Shown: piece after piece, positions 1 through 7,933 of the stretch | How the letters are laid out: each line of letters starts with the position of its first letter | Numbering within the stretch: position 1 is the stretch's first letter | DNA from: Pelomonas sp036404855 | GTDB lineage: Bacteria; Pseudomonadota; Gammaproteobacteria; Burkholderiales; Burkholderiaceae_C | Direction: 5' to 3' | DNA length: 44,953 nt | Assembly: GCF_036404855.1 (NCBI RefSeq) | Contig: NZ_DASWYS010000125.1 | Span: forward strand, 1 to 44,953 | Program-made: the position numbers and the translations under genes | The notes under the pieces: generated by a model | Told to the model about the DNA's origin: nothing | Databases searched by the model: none | What the model saw: the letters and a program-made list of their open reading frames with translations, nothing else

Positions 1-518
1 TCGGCATGTCGGCCGGCTTCGTGGAACCGCTGGAGTCGACGGCCCTACATCTGATCCAGATGGGGGTGGCCCGGCTCATCGAGGCCTTCCCGCACCGCGG
101 CTTCGACCCAGCGGAGATCGCAGAGTACAACCGTGTGAGTCGCGAACGTTATGAGTCGGTGCGCGACTTCATCGTGCTGCATTACCACCTGAACCAGCGG
201 GAGGATGGTGGCTTCTGGCAGGCGTGCGCCAACATGGCCATCCCCGACAAGCTGCGATGGCGCATGGACCTCTATGCCGCAAGCGGACGCCTCGTCTATG
301 TCGAAACCGACCTGTTTCGCGAGCCGAGCTGGTTCGAGGTCATGGAGGGCCAGAACCTGCGCCCCAGGGGCTGGCTGGCCCTGGCTGACCTGCAGGGTGT
401 TGAGGACACGGTGAACTACTTCAAGGGCGTGTCCGACACCATCTCCAATTGCGTGGCGGCGATGCCCGAGCATTCGGAGTTCATCCGCAGATACTGCGCA
501 GCGGCGCCGCTGAAATAG
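1..518 (+). CDS. Tryptophan-halogenase-like flavoprotein, C-terminal part
   Basis: This is the C-terminal 171 residues of a flavin-dependent halogenase-like protein; the gene enters from the left edge (first full codon at base 3) and ends with TAG. The piece opens with GFVEPLESTALHL, the very conserved segment of the tryptophan halogenase family (PrnA/RebH-like, Pfam Trp_halogenase). The N-terminal FAD-binding motif and the catalytic lysine lie outside the window, so true halogenase activity cannot be judged. Such genes often lie beside TonB-dependent receptors in carbohydrate loci of Proteobacteria, where their substrate is generally unknown; here the receptor gene is convergent with it across a shared hairpin. 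The family assignment is firm, the substrate is not. Confidence 0.88.
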   Translation, partial: GMSAGFVEPLESTALHLIQMGVARLIEAFPHRGFDPAEIAEYNRVSRERYESVRDFIVLHYHLNQREDGGFWQACANMAIPDKLRWRMDLYAASGRLVYVETDLFREPSWFEVMEGQNLRPRGWLALADLQGVEDTVNYFKGVSDTISNCVAAMPEHSEFIRRYCAAAPLK

Positions 519-538
519 GTCCTCAGATCGGCAATGAA

Positions 539-570
539 CAAGGGCACCAACAACGGTGCCCTTGCTGTTT
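539..570. terminator. Probable bidirectional terminator
   Basis: A perfect 10-bp stem (CAAGGGCACC at 539-548 with GGTGCCCTTG at 555-564) with a six-base loop lies between the convergent halogenase and TonB-receptor genes. A short T-rich tail (CTGTTT) follows on the plus strand and TTGTTCATT follows on the minus strand, so it could end transcription from both sides. The T tracts are short. Confidence 0.6.
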
Positions 571-594
571 GAGCCGGCTCCACCGGCGCGAAGG

Positions 595-3500
595 TCAGAA
601 GTTGTACTGCGCGCTGAGCTTGAAGCTGCGCCCCGACGTGAAGTAGTTGTGGCCGATCATGCCAATGTGCTGCTGCATGATCTGCTTGTACGTCTTGTTC
701 GTCAGGTTGGTCGCGTCCAGACCCATCGTGAAGTTGTCGGTGAACTTGTAGTGCAGGCCCACGTCCACCTGGCCATACGCGTCCGCCCACAGCGGCAGGC
801 CCAGCGGCAGGCTGATGTCATGCCGGTTGTAAGTGGGGCTCGCTGGGTTGGTGTCCAGCGCATTGGTCTGGTTCGGGCCGGTGTTGTCAGAGTTCAACGC
901 CACGCCGTACAGGTACCTGCCGCGCCAGTTGTAGGCAATGCGCGCGGACAGGGGGCCTCGATCGAACAGCAGCGCGATGTTGTAGGTGTTGCGCGAGAGG
1001 TTGTCCAAGGGCATGTCGCCAAAGGAGCGGCCATCGGTATCGCAGCCGTTGATGAACAGGTTCAGGTTGTCCTGCCCCGCCCCCGGCGTGCAGTAGGCGG
1101 AATAGACCGCGTTGTAACGCTTCACCTTGCTGTCGACGTAGGTGTAGTTGGCCTGCACGCCCAGGCCCTGCAACCAGGACGGCACCCAGTCGAAGTACTG
1201 CTGGTAAGCGAGTTCCGCACCCCGCGCATAGCCCTTCGCGCCATTGACGGGGCCGTTCATCACAAAGCTCACCGGCTTGCCGTCGCTGTCAGAGATGGTG
1301 CGCTTGAAGGTCTGGTTGAGGATGATGTCCTTGAGGTTCTTGTTGAACACCGCCATGGTCAACGAGCTGCTCTTGCCGAAGTACCACTCGGCCGTCAAAT
1401 CCTCCTGCGTCGACCTGATGGGCTTGAGCGTCGGATTGCCACCGGCGTTGCCGGTCAGCTTGACGGTCTTGACGACCGGCGGAAGGGTGGAGCCCTCTTC
1501 CGGCTGGTCGACATCCAGCGTCAACTTCATCGGCAGATAGGCCTGCATCTGGCCCAATTGCGGACGCGACAGCGCGCGCGACACGGCGAAGCGGAACTGC
1601 AAATCCGGCGCAGCCTTGAGGCGCAGGTTCAGGCTTGGCAGGAAGTCCGTGAAGCTCTGCCGAATGTCCTGCATCGTGGTGTTCGCCGCAATCGCCGCTG
1701 CGGTGAAGTTGGGCAGCACGACGCCATTCGCCAGCACGGCACCGGCGGGCGCAGCCTGAACGCTCAGCGAGGTATAGCCTTGCGCCTCGTTCTTGGTGTG
1801 CACGGCGCGCAGGCCGATGTTGCCGTCCAACGGCAAACCCTTCTCCTCGAACGAGAAGCGCAACTGGCCGTAAGCCGCTGCCGTGGTTTCGGTCTGCGAG
1901 TTCGTGCCCTTGGGGTCGGTGCCGAAGGAGGCCACCTGCCACTTGCCGCCGCCCTGGTAGCTGTTGGCCTGCTGCGCGCAGCCTGCGCCATCCCAGCCTG
2001 CGGTGGCCGCGAAGGCCGCGCACTTGTTGAGATAGAGCTGGTGCAGCTGGTTATAGCTGTCGGGCCAACCGAATGCCACGGACGCGGCCGGGAAGTACAG
2101 CGAAGGCAGGTTGACCTTGCCGCCGCCCATGAAGTTGTTGAAGCTGTTCTTGTAGGTCGGAATGTTGGACTGGTTGATGTAGGCCAGCTCGCCAATGTTC
2201 CAGCCCAATTGCCAAGCGTGGGTGATGGTGGCCCAGTTGTAAGAGTCGCCTTGGCCATTCATGCTGTTGATGGTCTCGGCGTCGCGCTTGGCGATACGCA
2301 CGCCGAAGCGGAAGTCCTCCAGGATGGGGTTGTCGCGGAACGTCCACCGCCCGTCGACCTTCCAGGCCTTCTGCGTTCCTTTGCCCTTGTCCAGGTGGTC
2401 CATCATCATGGCCCAGTAGTACTTGGACGGATCGTTCAGGATGCCCATCGCGCTGCTGTCGAACACCAGGCGCGGCATGGAGCCCGTGTAGTCCACCTGC
2501 TCGCTGGGCAGTTGCACACCCGTGCCTACGGTGGAGTCGAAGTTCTGGGTCTTGGACCTGATGTACTGCAGGTCTGAAGTCCATGTCAGCTGATCGTTCA
2601 CCCGGCCCTGGATCTTCCAGGACAGGTCATCGGTCTGCGAGCTGCGCTTGGAGTAGCGGGTCTGGTTCTCGACCTCGATGCCGGTCACGTCGCCGCTGCC
2701 GTTCACGCCAGTCAGCGTGCCCTTGGTCATCACGCCATTGCTGTCATACGTGCCGTTGAGCACGCGGACGTTGTAAGGATCGACCTGGTTGCTGACATTG
2801 TTCTCGTTCCAGTCGAAGCGGTACTTGGAGCGGAAGAAGGTCAGCGAGGATTCGACATCGCCATTGCGCCATTGCGCCGCCGCGTAAAGGCCGTCGCGCA
2901 CGCGCTCATAGAACTGCTGCCGCCACGTGATGCCGCGCGAAATCCAGGTGCTGCTGGTCGCCGACTGCTTGTAGAAGGGGTCGAGCACGAGACCGTCCGT
3001 GCGGTTGGCGCTGAGGGAATGCGCAACGTCAACCAGCAGGCCGATCTTGCCGATGTCGGTGTTCCAGGTGTTGGTCAGCAGGCCCGAGACACTGGGCTTG
3101 TTCTTCGCGGCAAGGCTGTTGCGGCTCACATCGACGGAGAGCGAACCCTTGAAGCCCGGGAAGTCGAAGGGCAGTGCCGTGCGCAGGTTCACGAGGCCGC
3201 CGATGGCACCCTCAATCTGCTCGGCCGAGGGATTCTTGTAGACGTCCACGCCCGCCATCAGCTCGGGCGGCACGTCCTCGAAACCCAAGTTGCGGCCCTG
3301 GTTGGCGCTGAAGGTTTCACGACCGTTGAGCTGGGCCGCCACGTAGGTCAGGCCACGGATGTTGACACCCGAACCCTCGACGGAAAAGTGCACTGGATCG
3401 TTGGATGCTGAAACACGCGACATCGTCGCCCCGACGATGCGCTGAAGCACTTCGGACACTGAGCGGTCCGGCAGCTTGCCGATCTCCTCAGCGACGACCG

Positions 3501-3723
3501 AGTCGACGATCTCGTCCGACTCCTGCTTGAGCTTCTGTGCCGACGCGAGCGCAGCGCGACGCCCGGAGACGATAACGGTCTCCAAAGCCTGCGGGCCTTT
3601 GTCCGTGGCCGGTGAGGCCGCAGGCGCCGGCGCCGCCGCGTTCTGCGCCAGCGCTGGTGTGGCTGCCCAAACCAGCGCCTGAACGGCCGCTAGTGACAGC
3701 GTTGTCCGCTTGAATTGTCTCAT
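595..3723 (-). CDS. TonB-dependent outer-membrane receptor
   Basis: A 1042-residue outer-membrane receptor that would import a bulky ligand, probably an oligosaccharide given its neighbours, using TonB energy. The ATG at 3723 is chosen over an upstream frame extension because AAAGAGGAG lies 8 bases before it and it begins a clear signal peptide (ending PALA, about residue 26). A TonB-box-like ETVIVSG follows near residue 47, then the plug domain with DRSVSEVLQRIVGAT, a long beta barrel, and a C-terminus ending in phenylalanine (QYNF) as expected for Bam-assembled barrels. Length and style fit the large TonB receptors of Xanthomonas and Caulobacter carbohydrate loci. It lies downstream of the beta-mannosidase on the same strand with a 161-base gap that carries a LacI-type palindrome, so it probably has its own regulated promoter. 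The ligand is inferred. Confidence 0.93.
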   Translation of the reverse strand: MRQFKRTTLSLAAVQALVWAATPALAQNAAAPAPAASPATDKGPQALETVIVSGRRAALASAQKLKQESDEIVDSVVAEEIGKLPDRSVSEVLQRIVGATMSRVSASNDPVHFSVEGSGVNIRGLTYVAAQLNGRETFSANQGRNLGFEDVPPELMAGVDVYKNPSAEQIEGAIGGLVNLRTALPFDFPGFKGSLSVDVSRNSLAAKNKPSVSGLLTNTWNTDIGKIGLLVDVAHSLSANRTDGLVLDPFYKQSATSSTWISRGITWRQQFYERVRDGLYAAAQWRNGDVESSLTFFRSKYRFDWNENNVSNQVDPYNVRVLNGTYDSNGVMTKGTLTGVNGSGDVTGIEVENQTRYSKRSSQTDDLSWKIQGRVNDQLTWTSDLQYIRSKTQNFDSTVGTGVQLPSEQVDYTGSMPRLVFDSSAMGILNDPSKYYWAMMMDHLDKGKGTQKAWKVDGRWTFRDNPILEDFRFGVRIAKRDAETINSMNGQGDSYNWATITHAWQLGWNIGELAYINQSNIPTYKNSFNNFMGGGKVNLPSLYFPAASVAFGWPDSYNQLHQLYLNKCAAFAATAGWDGAGCAQQANSYQGGGKWQVASFGTDPKGTNSQTETTAAAYGQLRFSFEEKGLPLDGNIGLRAVHTKNEAQGYTSLSVQAAPAGAVLANGVVLPNFTAAAIAANTTMQDIRQSFTDFLPSLNLRLKAAPDLQFRFAVSRALSRPQLGQMQAYLPMKLTLDVDQPEEGSTLPPVVKTVKLTGNAGGNPTLKPIRSTQEDLTAEWYFGKSSSLTMAVFNKNLKDIILNQTFKRTISDSDGKPVSFVMNGPVNGAKGYARGAELAYQQYFDWVPSWLQGLGVQANYTYVDSKVKRYNAVYSAYCTPGAGQDNLNLFINGCDTDGRSFGDMPLDNLSRNTYNIALLFDRGPLSARIAYNWRGRYLYGVALNSDNTGPNQTNALDTNPASPTYNRHDISLPLGLPLWADAYGQVDVGLHYKFTDNFTMGLDATNLTNKTYKQIMQQHIGMIGHNYFTSGRSFKLSAQYNF

Positions 3724-3731
3724 CCTCGTTG

Positions 3732-3740
3732 CTCCTCTTT
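3732..3740 (-). promoter_or_regulatory. Ribosome binding site of the TonB receptor gene
   Basis: AAAGAGGAG on the minus strand ends 8 bases before ATG 3723. It decides the start over the frame extension to 3792, which lacks such a site and would put a charged segment before the signal peptide. Confidence 0.75.
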
Positions 3741-3805
3741 GGTGGGAAACATCCAGTCCTTGACGGGCTTGGTGTCGGTCCTGCAGGTTCAATGACGCAG
3801 GTATC

Positions 3806-3819
3806 TGGTAACGCTACCA
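3806..3819. promoter_or_regulatory. LacI-family-type operator before the TonB receptor gene
   Basis: TGGTAACGCTACCA is a 14-bp near-palindrome (12 of 14 symmetric positions) with the central CG typical of LacI/GalR operators. It lies about 83-96 bases upstream of the receptor ATG. I recall similar TGTTAGCGCTACCA-like sites for LacI-family regulators of sugar genes in Caulobacter. A TTGACT that could be a -35 box lies just upstream on the minus strand (3831-3836), but I see no convincing -10 box. No LacI-family gene is present in the window. Confidence 0.5.
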
Positions 3820-3884
3820 ATGTTTGTTCCAGTCAACATTGGGACTATCAGGGATAGGGGATACACGCATTTCTGCCTTTGCAC

Positions 3885-6398
3885 TCACCCACCTCCTTTC
3901 AGCAGATTGAAAGTTGTTGCGGGAAGGTCAAGCGCCGTTGCCGTCAACGACCTTGGTAGCGCTATCCCAGAGGCGACACACCGCCCAACACCCGGCATCA
4001 GGTCGATGAAGTTGTCGTTCAGGGCCAGGCCTTCGTGCCGAATCCAGAGGCCCTTGACGGGCCGGTCACAGCTCAGGCGCAAGACCTGGTCCTCGGCCGC
4101 GATTTCAAGACGCGCACCCGCCAGGCTGTAGAACTTGAAGGGCTCGGTCCAGGCGCAGTCACGCGCCAGTTCCCGGCCATCCCGCGGGTCCAGCGCCAGC
4201 ACCTCAGCCACCACAGGTTCATCGAACCCGGGCAACGCCAGCACCGTCTCCACGCAAGTCGACGGCGGCGCCTCCTGGGCCACGCCGGTCTCAGCCAGCA
4301 CCTGCCCGTCCATCGCGAAAACGCGCAGCTGCAGCTTCACTGCAGCCGGGGCCATGGCACCGTTCATGACGGCCAGCCGCGCCCCGCCTGCCTCCAGCCG
4401 CACGGCCACGGCCAGCATGTCCATCGCCCGACGCACCGCATGCCAGGCCGGCTTGACCGCACCCGACGCGTCGATGAGGGCCCAGCTCGTCACCGGCCAG
4501 CAGTCGTTGAGCTGCCAGACCAGCGCACCGCCCACCGCACGCGCACCGGGCCGCTGCCAGCGGCGGCGGAAGTCCTGGTAGGCCACGCGCATGGCCTCAG
4601 CCTGCACGAACTGCGTCGCGTAGACATGGTCTGCCAGCGTAGGGCCGACGCGCAGGTTGTCGGCCAGGTAAACCGCCAGGCGCCTGTGTCCGTCCGGCCC
4701 CGCGGCCGAGCCGGCCTTGTTGTGCCATTGCACGGTGCGGCTCTCGGGAAAGCGCTCGGCTGGCGGCAGCACCGACTCGAACAGCGCCAGCGATGGATGC
4801 GACTGCATGCCGAACTCACTGACAAAGCGCGCCTGGACGTCGCCATAGCGCTGGTAAGGCAGCATCTGCTGGTGCCAGACCTCCCAGCTGTGGCGATCGC
4901 CCACTGTCGCGTCGGAGGACTTGACGCCCTGGCCCGACGCATCAGCCGGCGTGAACGGGCTGCCGGGCCAGTAAGGGCGATCCGGATCCAGCGCCGCGCA
5001 GACCTCGGGCAACAAGCCTTCGTAGAGAGCGCGCGCCTCAAAGCGCTCCGCCGGCACGCCCGGGCCAGCGAGGCCGACCGACTCGGCCAGCATGTAGTCC
5101 TCGTTGTTTCCGCACCAGAGCGCTAGGCAGGCGTGATGGCGCAGACGCTTCACGGCCGCTTCGGCCTCCGCGCGTACGCTGGACATGAAGGCCGCATTGG
5201 CAGGGTAGAGGCCGCAGGCAAACATAAAGTCCTGCCAGACGAGCAGGCCTTGCTCGTCGCAGGCCTCGTAGAAGGCCTCGTGCTCGTAGATGCCGCCGCC
5301 CCAGACGCGCAGCATGTTCATGTTCGCTGCTGCGGCCTGTCCCACGCGCTCGCGGTAGCGCGCCGGTGTGATGCGCTCCAGCAGGTTGTCGTCGGGAATC
5401 CAGTTCGCGCCGCCGGCGAACAAGGCCTGGCCGTTGACCTCGAAATGAAAGCTGCTGCCGACCTCGCCGTCCACGGGCTCCTGCACCAGGCGCAGTGTGC
5501 GCAGGCCCACACGGCGGCGGCTTTCAGCCAACATGCGCTCGCCGTCAAGCACGCGTGCGACGAGCGTGTAGAGCGGCTGGCCGCCCAGGCCCCGGGGCCA
5601 CCACAGCCGGGGATCGGCCACCACGAGCGTCGCACTCGCCCTCGCACGCCCGGACGTGGGCACGGCTTGCGTCGCGACGCTGCGGCCTTCAGGGTCCAGC
5701 AGTTCGAACTCGCAGCGCCCCCCCTCCCCCTCGAGTTGGGCTTCGACCCGAAGCGTTGCCATTCCGGCGCCCAGTTCACTGCGCATGCTGAGGTCTTCGA
5801 TACGCGCGCTCCAGCCGTGGCGGCGCACGGCGCGCCACGGCCCCGCGACGATGAGCTCGGGGCCCCAGTCCCAGCCGAAGTGGTACTGCGCCTTGCGCAC
5901 ATGCAGGCGAGCACTGTCGCCATTCCACAGTTGGCGCTTGCCTTGCACCGCCTCGACATCGCGGGCGCGCGCCAGTGCCGGCTCAAAGCACAGCAGCAGC
6001 TCGTTGCGGCCCGGCTTCAAGCGCTCACGCACGTCCACGCGCTGCGGCACGAACATGTTGTCGGACACCAGCAGGCGTTCGCCGTTGAGCCAGACCGCGC
6101 AGTAGGTGTCCAGGCCCTCGAAGACCAGGTCCTCCTTCAACGCCAGTTCACCGGCCTCGAAGCCCAGCCGCCAGGCCCAGCGACGCTCGCCCACCCAGCG
6201 CACGTCGGCTTCATTGCGGCCATAGAAGGGGTCGGGAATGCGGCCGGCTGCGAGCAGCGCACCATGGGCCGTGCCAGGCACGGCGGCTGGCAGCCAGGCG
6301 TCGGCCGGCAGGGCCGCCAGCGCCGGGCCGTCCAGGCCCTCTGGCACCTCGGCCATTTGCCAGCCGTCATGCAGATCGATCAGTCGTTCGAGGCTCAC
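3885..6398 (-). CDS. GH2 beta-mannosidase
   Basis: An 837-residue glycoside hydrolase family 2 enzyme that releases mannose from the non-reducing end of beta-1,4-manno-oligosaccharides. Visible family marks are the sugar-binding-domain segment FYGRNEADVRWVGE, then RKAQYHFGWDWGP, the acid/base region LWCGNNED (Glu433) and the nucleophile region VSEFGMQSH (Glu528). The combination RKAQYHFGWDWGP with WCGNNED is characteristic of beta-mannosidases rather than beta-galactosidases. There is no signal peptide, so it probably acts in the cytoplasm after import. The start is GTG at 6398, without a good Shine-Dalgarno sequence; no better in-frame start exists. It is divergent from the ABC operon and upstream of the TonB receptor on the same strand. 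Its last codons overlap a second LacI-like palindrome (3954-3967). Confidence 0.92.
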   Translation of the reverse strand: MSLERLIDLHDGWQMAEVPEGLDGPALAALPADAWLPAAVPGTAHGALLAAGRIPDPFYGRNEADVRWVGERRWAWRLGFEAGELALKEDLVFEGLDTYCAVWLNGERLLVSDNMFVPQRVDVRERLKPGRNELLLCFEPALARARDVEAVQGKRQLWNGDSARLHVRKAQYHFGWDWGPELIVAGPWRAVRRHGWSARIEDLSMRSELGAGMATLRVEAQLEGEGGRCEFELLDPEGRSVATQAVPTSGRARASATLVVADPRLWWPRGLGGQPLYTLVARVLDGERMLAESRRRVGLRTLRLVQEPVDGEVGSSFHFEVNGQALFAGGANWIPDDNLLERITPARYRERVGQAAAANMNMLRVWGGGIYEHEAFYEACDEQGLLVWQDFMFACGLYPANAAFMSSVRAEAEAAVKRLRHHACLALWCGNNEDYMLAESVGLAGPGVPAERFEARALYEGLLPEVCAALDPDRPYWPGSPFTPADASGQGVKSSDATVGDRHSWEVWHQQMLPYQRYGDVQARFVSEFGMQSHPSLALFESVLPPAERFPESRTVQWHNKAGSAAGPDGHRRLAVYLADNLRVGPTLADHVYATQFVQAEAMRVAYQDFRRRWQRPGARAVGGALVWQLNDCWPVTSWALIDASGAVKPAWHAVRRAMDMLAVAVRLEAGGARLAVMNGAMAPAAVKLQLRVFAMDGQVLAETGVAQEAPPSTCVETVLALPGFDEPVVAEVLALDPRDGRELARDCAWTEPFKFYSLAGARLEIAAEDQVLRLSCDRPVKGLWIRHEGLALNDNFIDLMPGVGRCVASGIALPRSLTATALDLPATTFNLLKGGG
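3954..3967. promoter_or_regulatory. Second LacI-like palindrome inside the 3' end of the mannosidase gene
   Basis: TGGTAGCGCTATCC matches the ideal palindrome TGGTAGCGCTACCA at 12 of 14 positions. Its centre is 148 bp from that of the site at 3806-3819, about 14 helical turns, so the two would face the same side of the helix. It lies in coding sequence and may be chance; it is listed because of the spacing. Confidence 0.3.
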
Positions 6399-6535
6399 GG
6401 GTGGGAGTCGTTGCGGTTGCGTTGCACGCCCGCCCGCGGCGGGAAACGCGCGCGCCCGGCATTGCCGGACAGCCGCTGCACCGCGCGTCAGGACGATCGC
6501 GGTTCGTCTCCTGCCTCGCCTTGGGCAAAGCTAAA

Positions 6536-6573
6536 CAGTGTTTTGTTGCGCATTCTGTTTCTCTAAAACACTG
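6536..6573. promoter_or_regulatory. Spaced inverted repeat, candidate regulator site of the ABC operon
   Basis: CAGTGTTTT at 6536-6544 and its exact complement AAAACACTG at 6565-6573 are separated by 20 bases, giving 29 bp between arm centres, close to three helical turns. This geometry suits a dimer or dimer pair binding two half-sites. It does not resemble the LacI-type site before the TonB receptor, so a second regulator may act here. Confidence 0.4.
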
Positions 6574-6580
6574 CCGACAC

Positions 6581-6596
6581 TCGGGGATATTCCCGA
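6581..6596. promoter_or_regulatory. Palindrome in the divergent control region
   Basis: TCGGGGATATTCCCGA is a near-perfect palindrome (arms TCGGG and CCCGA around GATATT), 8 bases after the spaced inverted repeat. It may be a regulator site or a small RNA hairpin; the sequence does not decide. Confidence 0.3.
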
Positions 6597-6653
6597 TGTT
6601 TTCTGGATGAGACAGCCAACACGACCCGGTTGTGCACGAACATAATTCAGTCC

Positions 6654-6664
6654 GTTTAGTAAAC
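6654..6664. promoter_or_regulatory. Short palindrome GTTTAGTAAAC
   Basis: A perfect odd palindrome (GTTTA-G-TAAAC), 46 bases before the binding-protein ATG and in the most AT-rich part of the region. It could be an operator or lie within a promoter; function unknown. Confidence 0.25.
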
Positions 6665-6677
6665 ATCAAGAGACAAG

Positions 6678-6713
6678 ATGGCCTTGCAGGCCATGCGCTT
6701 CCCAACGTCATGA
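6678..6713 (+). CDS. Possible 11-codon leader frame overlapping the binding-protein start
   Basis: ATG at 6678, preceded closely by AAGAGACAAG, opens a frame of 11 codons (MALQAMRFPTS) whose TGA overlaps the binding-protein ATG at 6710 as ATGA. The binding-protein gene has no good Shine-Dalgarno sequence of its own, so coupled translation from this short frame would explain its start. No conservation evidence is available and it may be chance. Confidence 0.25.
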   Translation: MALQAMRFPTS

Positions 6714-7933
6714 AAGCCCTGCTCGTACAGGTGGCGCTGGCCTTCGGCCTCGCGGCCAGCGCGCCGCCGACCCAAGCTGCCGGCCTGGTCATCTGGATGG
6801 TGGGTGACGACAAGACGCCCCAGCTGATGCAACCCGCCGTCGCCGCGTTCCGCGCCGCCCATCCGGATATCGCCGTCGAGGTGCGTGACGTGCCCTGGGC
6901 CGACGCGATGACCAAGTACTCCGCCGCCCTGGCCAGCCGTCGCGGACCGGACCTCGTCACGGGCAGCACGTCCTACGCCATCGCATTGGGCGCCAAAGGT
7001 GCGCTGGTGGACCTGAACGAGGCAGCGCCCGACCTGGCCCACCAGCTCGAACAGCACGCCAACCCCGGGGCACTGCGCGCCATCCGTCGCCCCGACGGCA
7101 GGCTCTTCGGGGCGCCCTTCGACATGCATGTGCAGCTGCAGTACTACCGCAGCGACCTCCTGCCCAAAGCGCCTGCCGATTGGGCCAGCTTCCTCGCCGC
7201 CGCACGTGCGCTGCGCGGTCAAAACCATGGCTTTGCACAGCAGTGGGGCAACACCAGCTGGCTGGGCTTCTATCCCTACCTGCGCCAGGCCGGCGGTGCG
7301 GTCTACGACGCAAGCTGCCGGCGCGCCGTGATTGACAGCCCCGAAGCCGTCCGCGCGCTGTCTTACTACGCCCGCCTCTACCGCGAGCTGCAGGCGCCCA
7401 CCGACGCGTGGCCCGACGCCGACGGCGGCCTCGAGAGCGGCGCCTACGGATTGATGCAGTCCGGCAGTTGGCTGCTGTCGCGCATGGACATGGTGCACAA
7501 GGGCCTGATGGGCCGATGGGCCGCCGCGCCGCTTCCCGCCGGCCCGACGGGCAGGCGCACCGCAGTGCTGGGCGGCACGGTGCTGGCCATCACGCGCTTC
7601 TCGCCGCGTCGCGAGCTGGCGCTGCAGTTCATGCGTACCGTCTACCGGCCCGAGGTCACGCGCCGGATGGCCGAAGCGGCCCTGGTCCATGGCGGCATGT
7701 GGCTGCCATCCGGCCGGCAGGATCAGATCGCCAGCCTGCCGCTGCCCCACCGCGACGCGCTGCTGGCCCAGCTCGACGACGCCGAGGGCCCGCCACCTTG
7801 TCCCGCCTGGATGCGGCAGGACTACCTCGTCACTCGCGCCGTGCAGCGTGTCGTCCTGGCCGGCGGCGACGCGCAGTTGGAGTTGAGCCGCGCGGCGGCC
7901 GTCATGAACCGCGCCTTGGGGACCCGGCAATGA
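6710..7933 (+). CDS. Sugar ABC transporter substrate-binding protein
   Basis: A 407-residue periplasmic binding protein of the extracellular solute-binding protein family 1 (sugar/oligosaccharide type). The start at ATG 6710 is chosen because it gives a classic signal peptide (MKALLVQVALAFGLA, cleavage near TQAA); the frame stays open upstream to GTG 6632 but that extension is polar. There is no lipobox. The mature protein begins LVIWMVGDDKTPQLMQ, with FRAAHPDI and PDLVTGSTSY blocks typical of the family. Its TGA overlaps the ATG of the first permease. The ligand is unknown; glucomannan oligosaccharides are inferred from the mannosidase, esterase, epimerase and GH5 genes around it. Confidence 0.9.
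   Translation: MKALLVQVALAFGLAASAPPTQAAGLVIWMVGDDKTPQLMQPAVAAFRAAHPDIAVEVRDVPWADAMTKYSAALASRRGPDLVTGSTSYAIALGAKGALVDLNEAAPDLAHQLEQHANPGALRAIRRPDGRLFGAPFDMHVQLQYYRSDLLPKAPADWASFLAAARALRGQNHGFAQQWGNTSWLGFYPYLRQAGGAVYDASCRRAVIDSPEAVRALSYYARLYRELQAPTDAWPDADGGLESGAYGLMQSGSWLLSRMDMVHKGLMGRWAAAPLPAGPTGRRTAVLGGTVLAITRFSPRRELALQFMRTVYRPEVTRRMAEAALVHGGMWLPSGRQDQIASLPLPHRDALLAQLDDAEGPPPCPAWMRQDYLVTRAVQRVVLAGGDAQLELSRAAAVMNRALGTRQ

Larger units (their letters stand above)
6399..6709. other. Divergent control region between mannosidase and ABC operon
   Basis: These 311 bases separate the divergent GH2 gene and sugar ABC operon. The half next to GH2 is very GC-rich and featureless. The half next to the operon is relatively AT-rich and holds a spaced 9-bp inverted repeat (6536-6573), a palindrome (6581-6596), an 11-bp palindrome (6654-6664) and a possible 11-codon leader frame (6678-6713). 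I could not identify a convincing -35/-10 pair for either direction. Confidence 0.6.

Noticed and set aside
556..2577. A 673-codon open frame antisense to the TonB receptor gene
   Set aside because: Long antisense frames are expected at this G+C content. The residues are low in complexity and rich in Arg, Val, Gln and His, there is no domain, and the opposite strand is clearly coding.
5133..6566. A 477-codon open frame antisense to the beta-mannosidase gene
   Set aside because: Same GC-driven effect; no domain and no ribosome site. The GH2 catalytic motifs on the other strand settle the coding strand.
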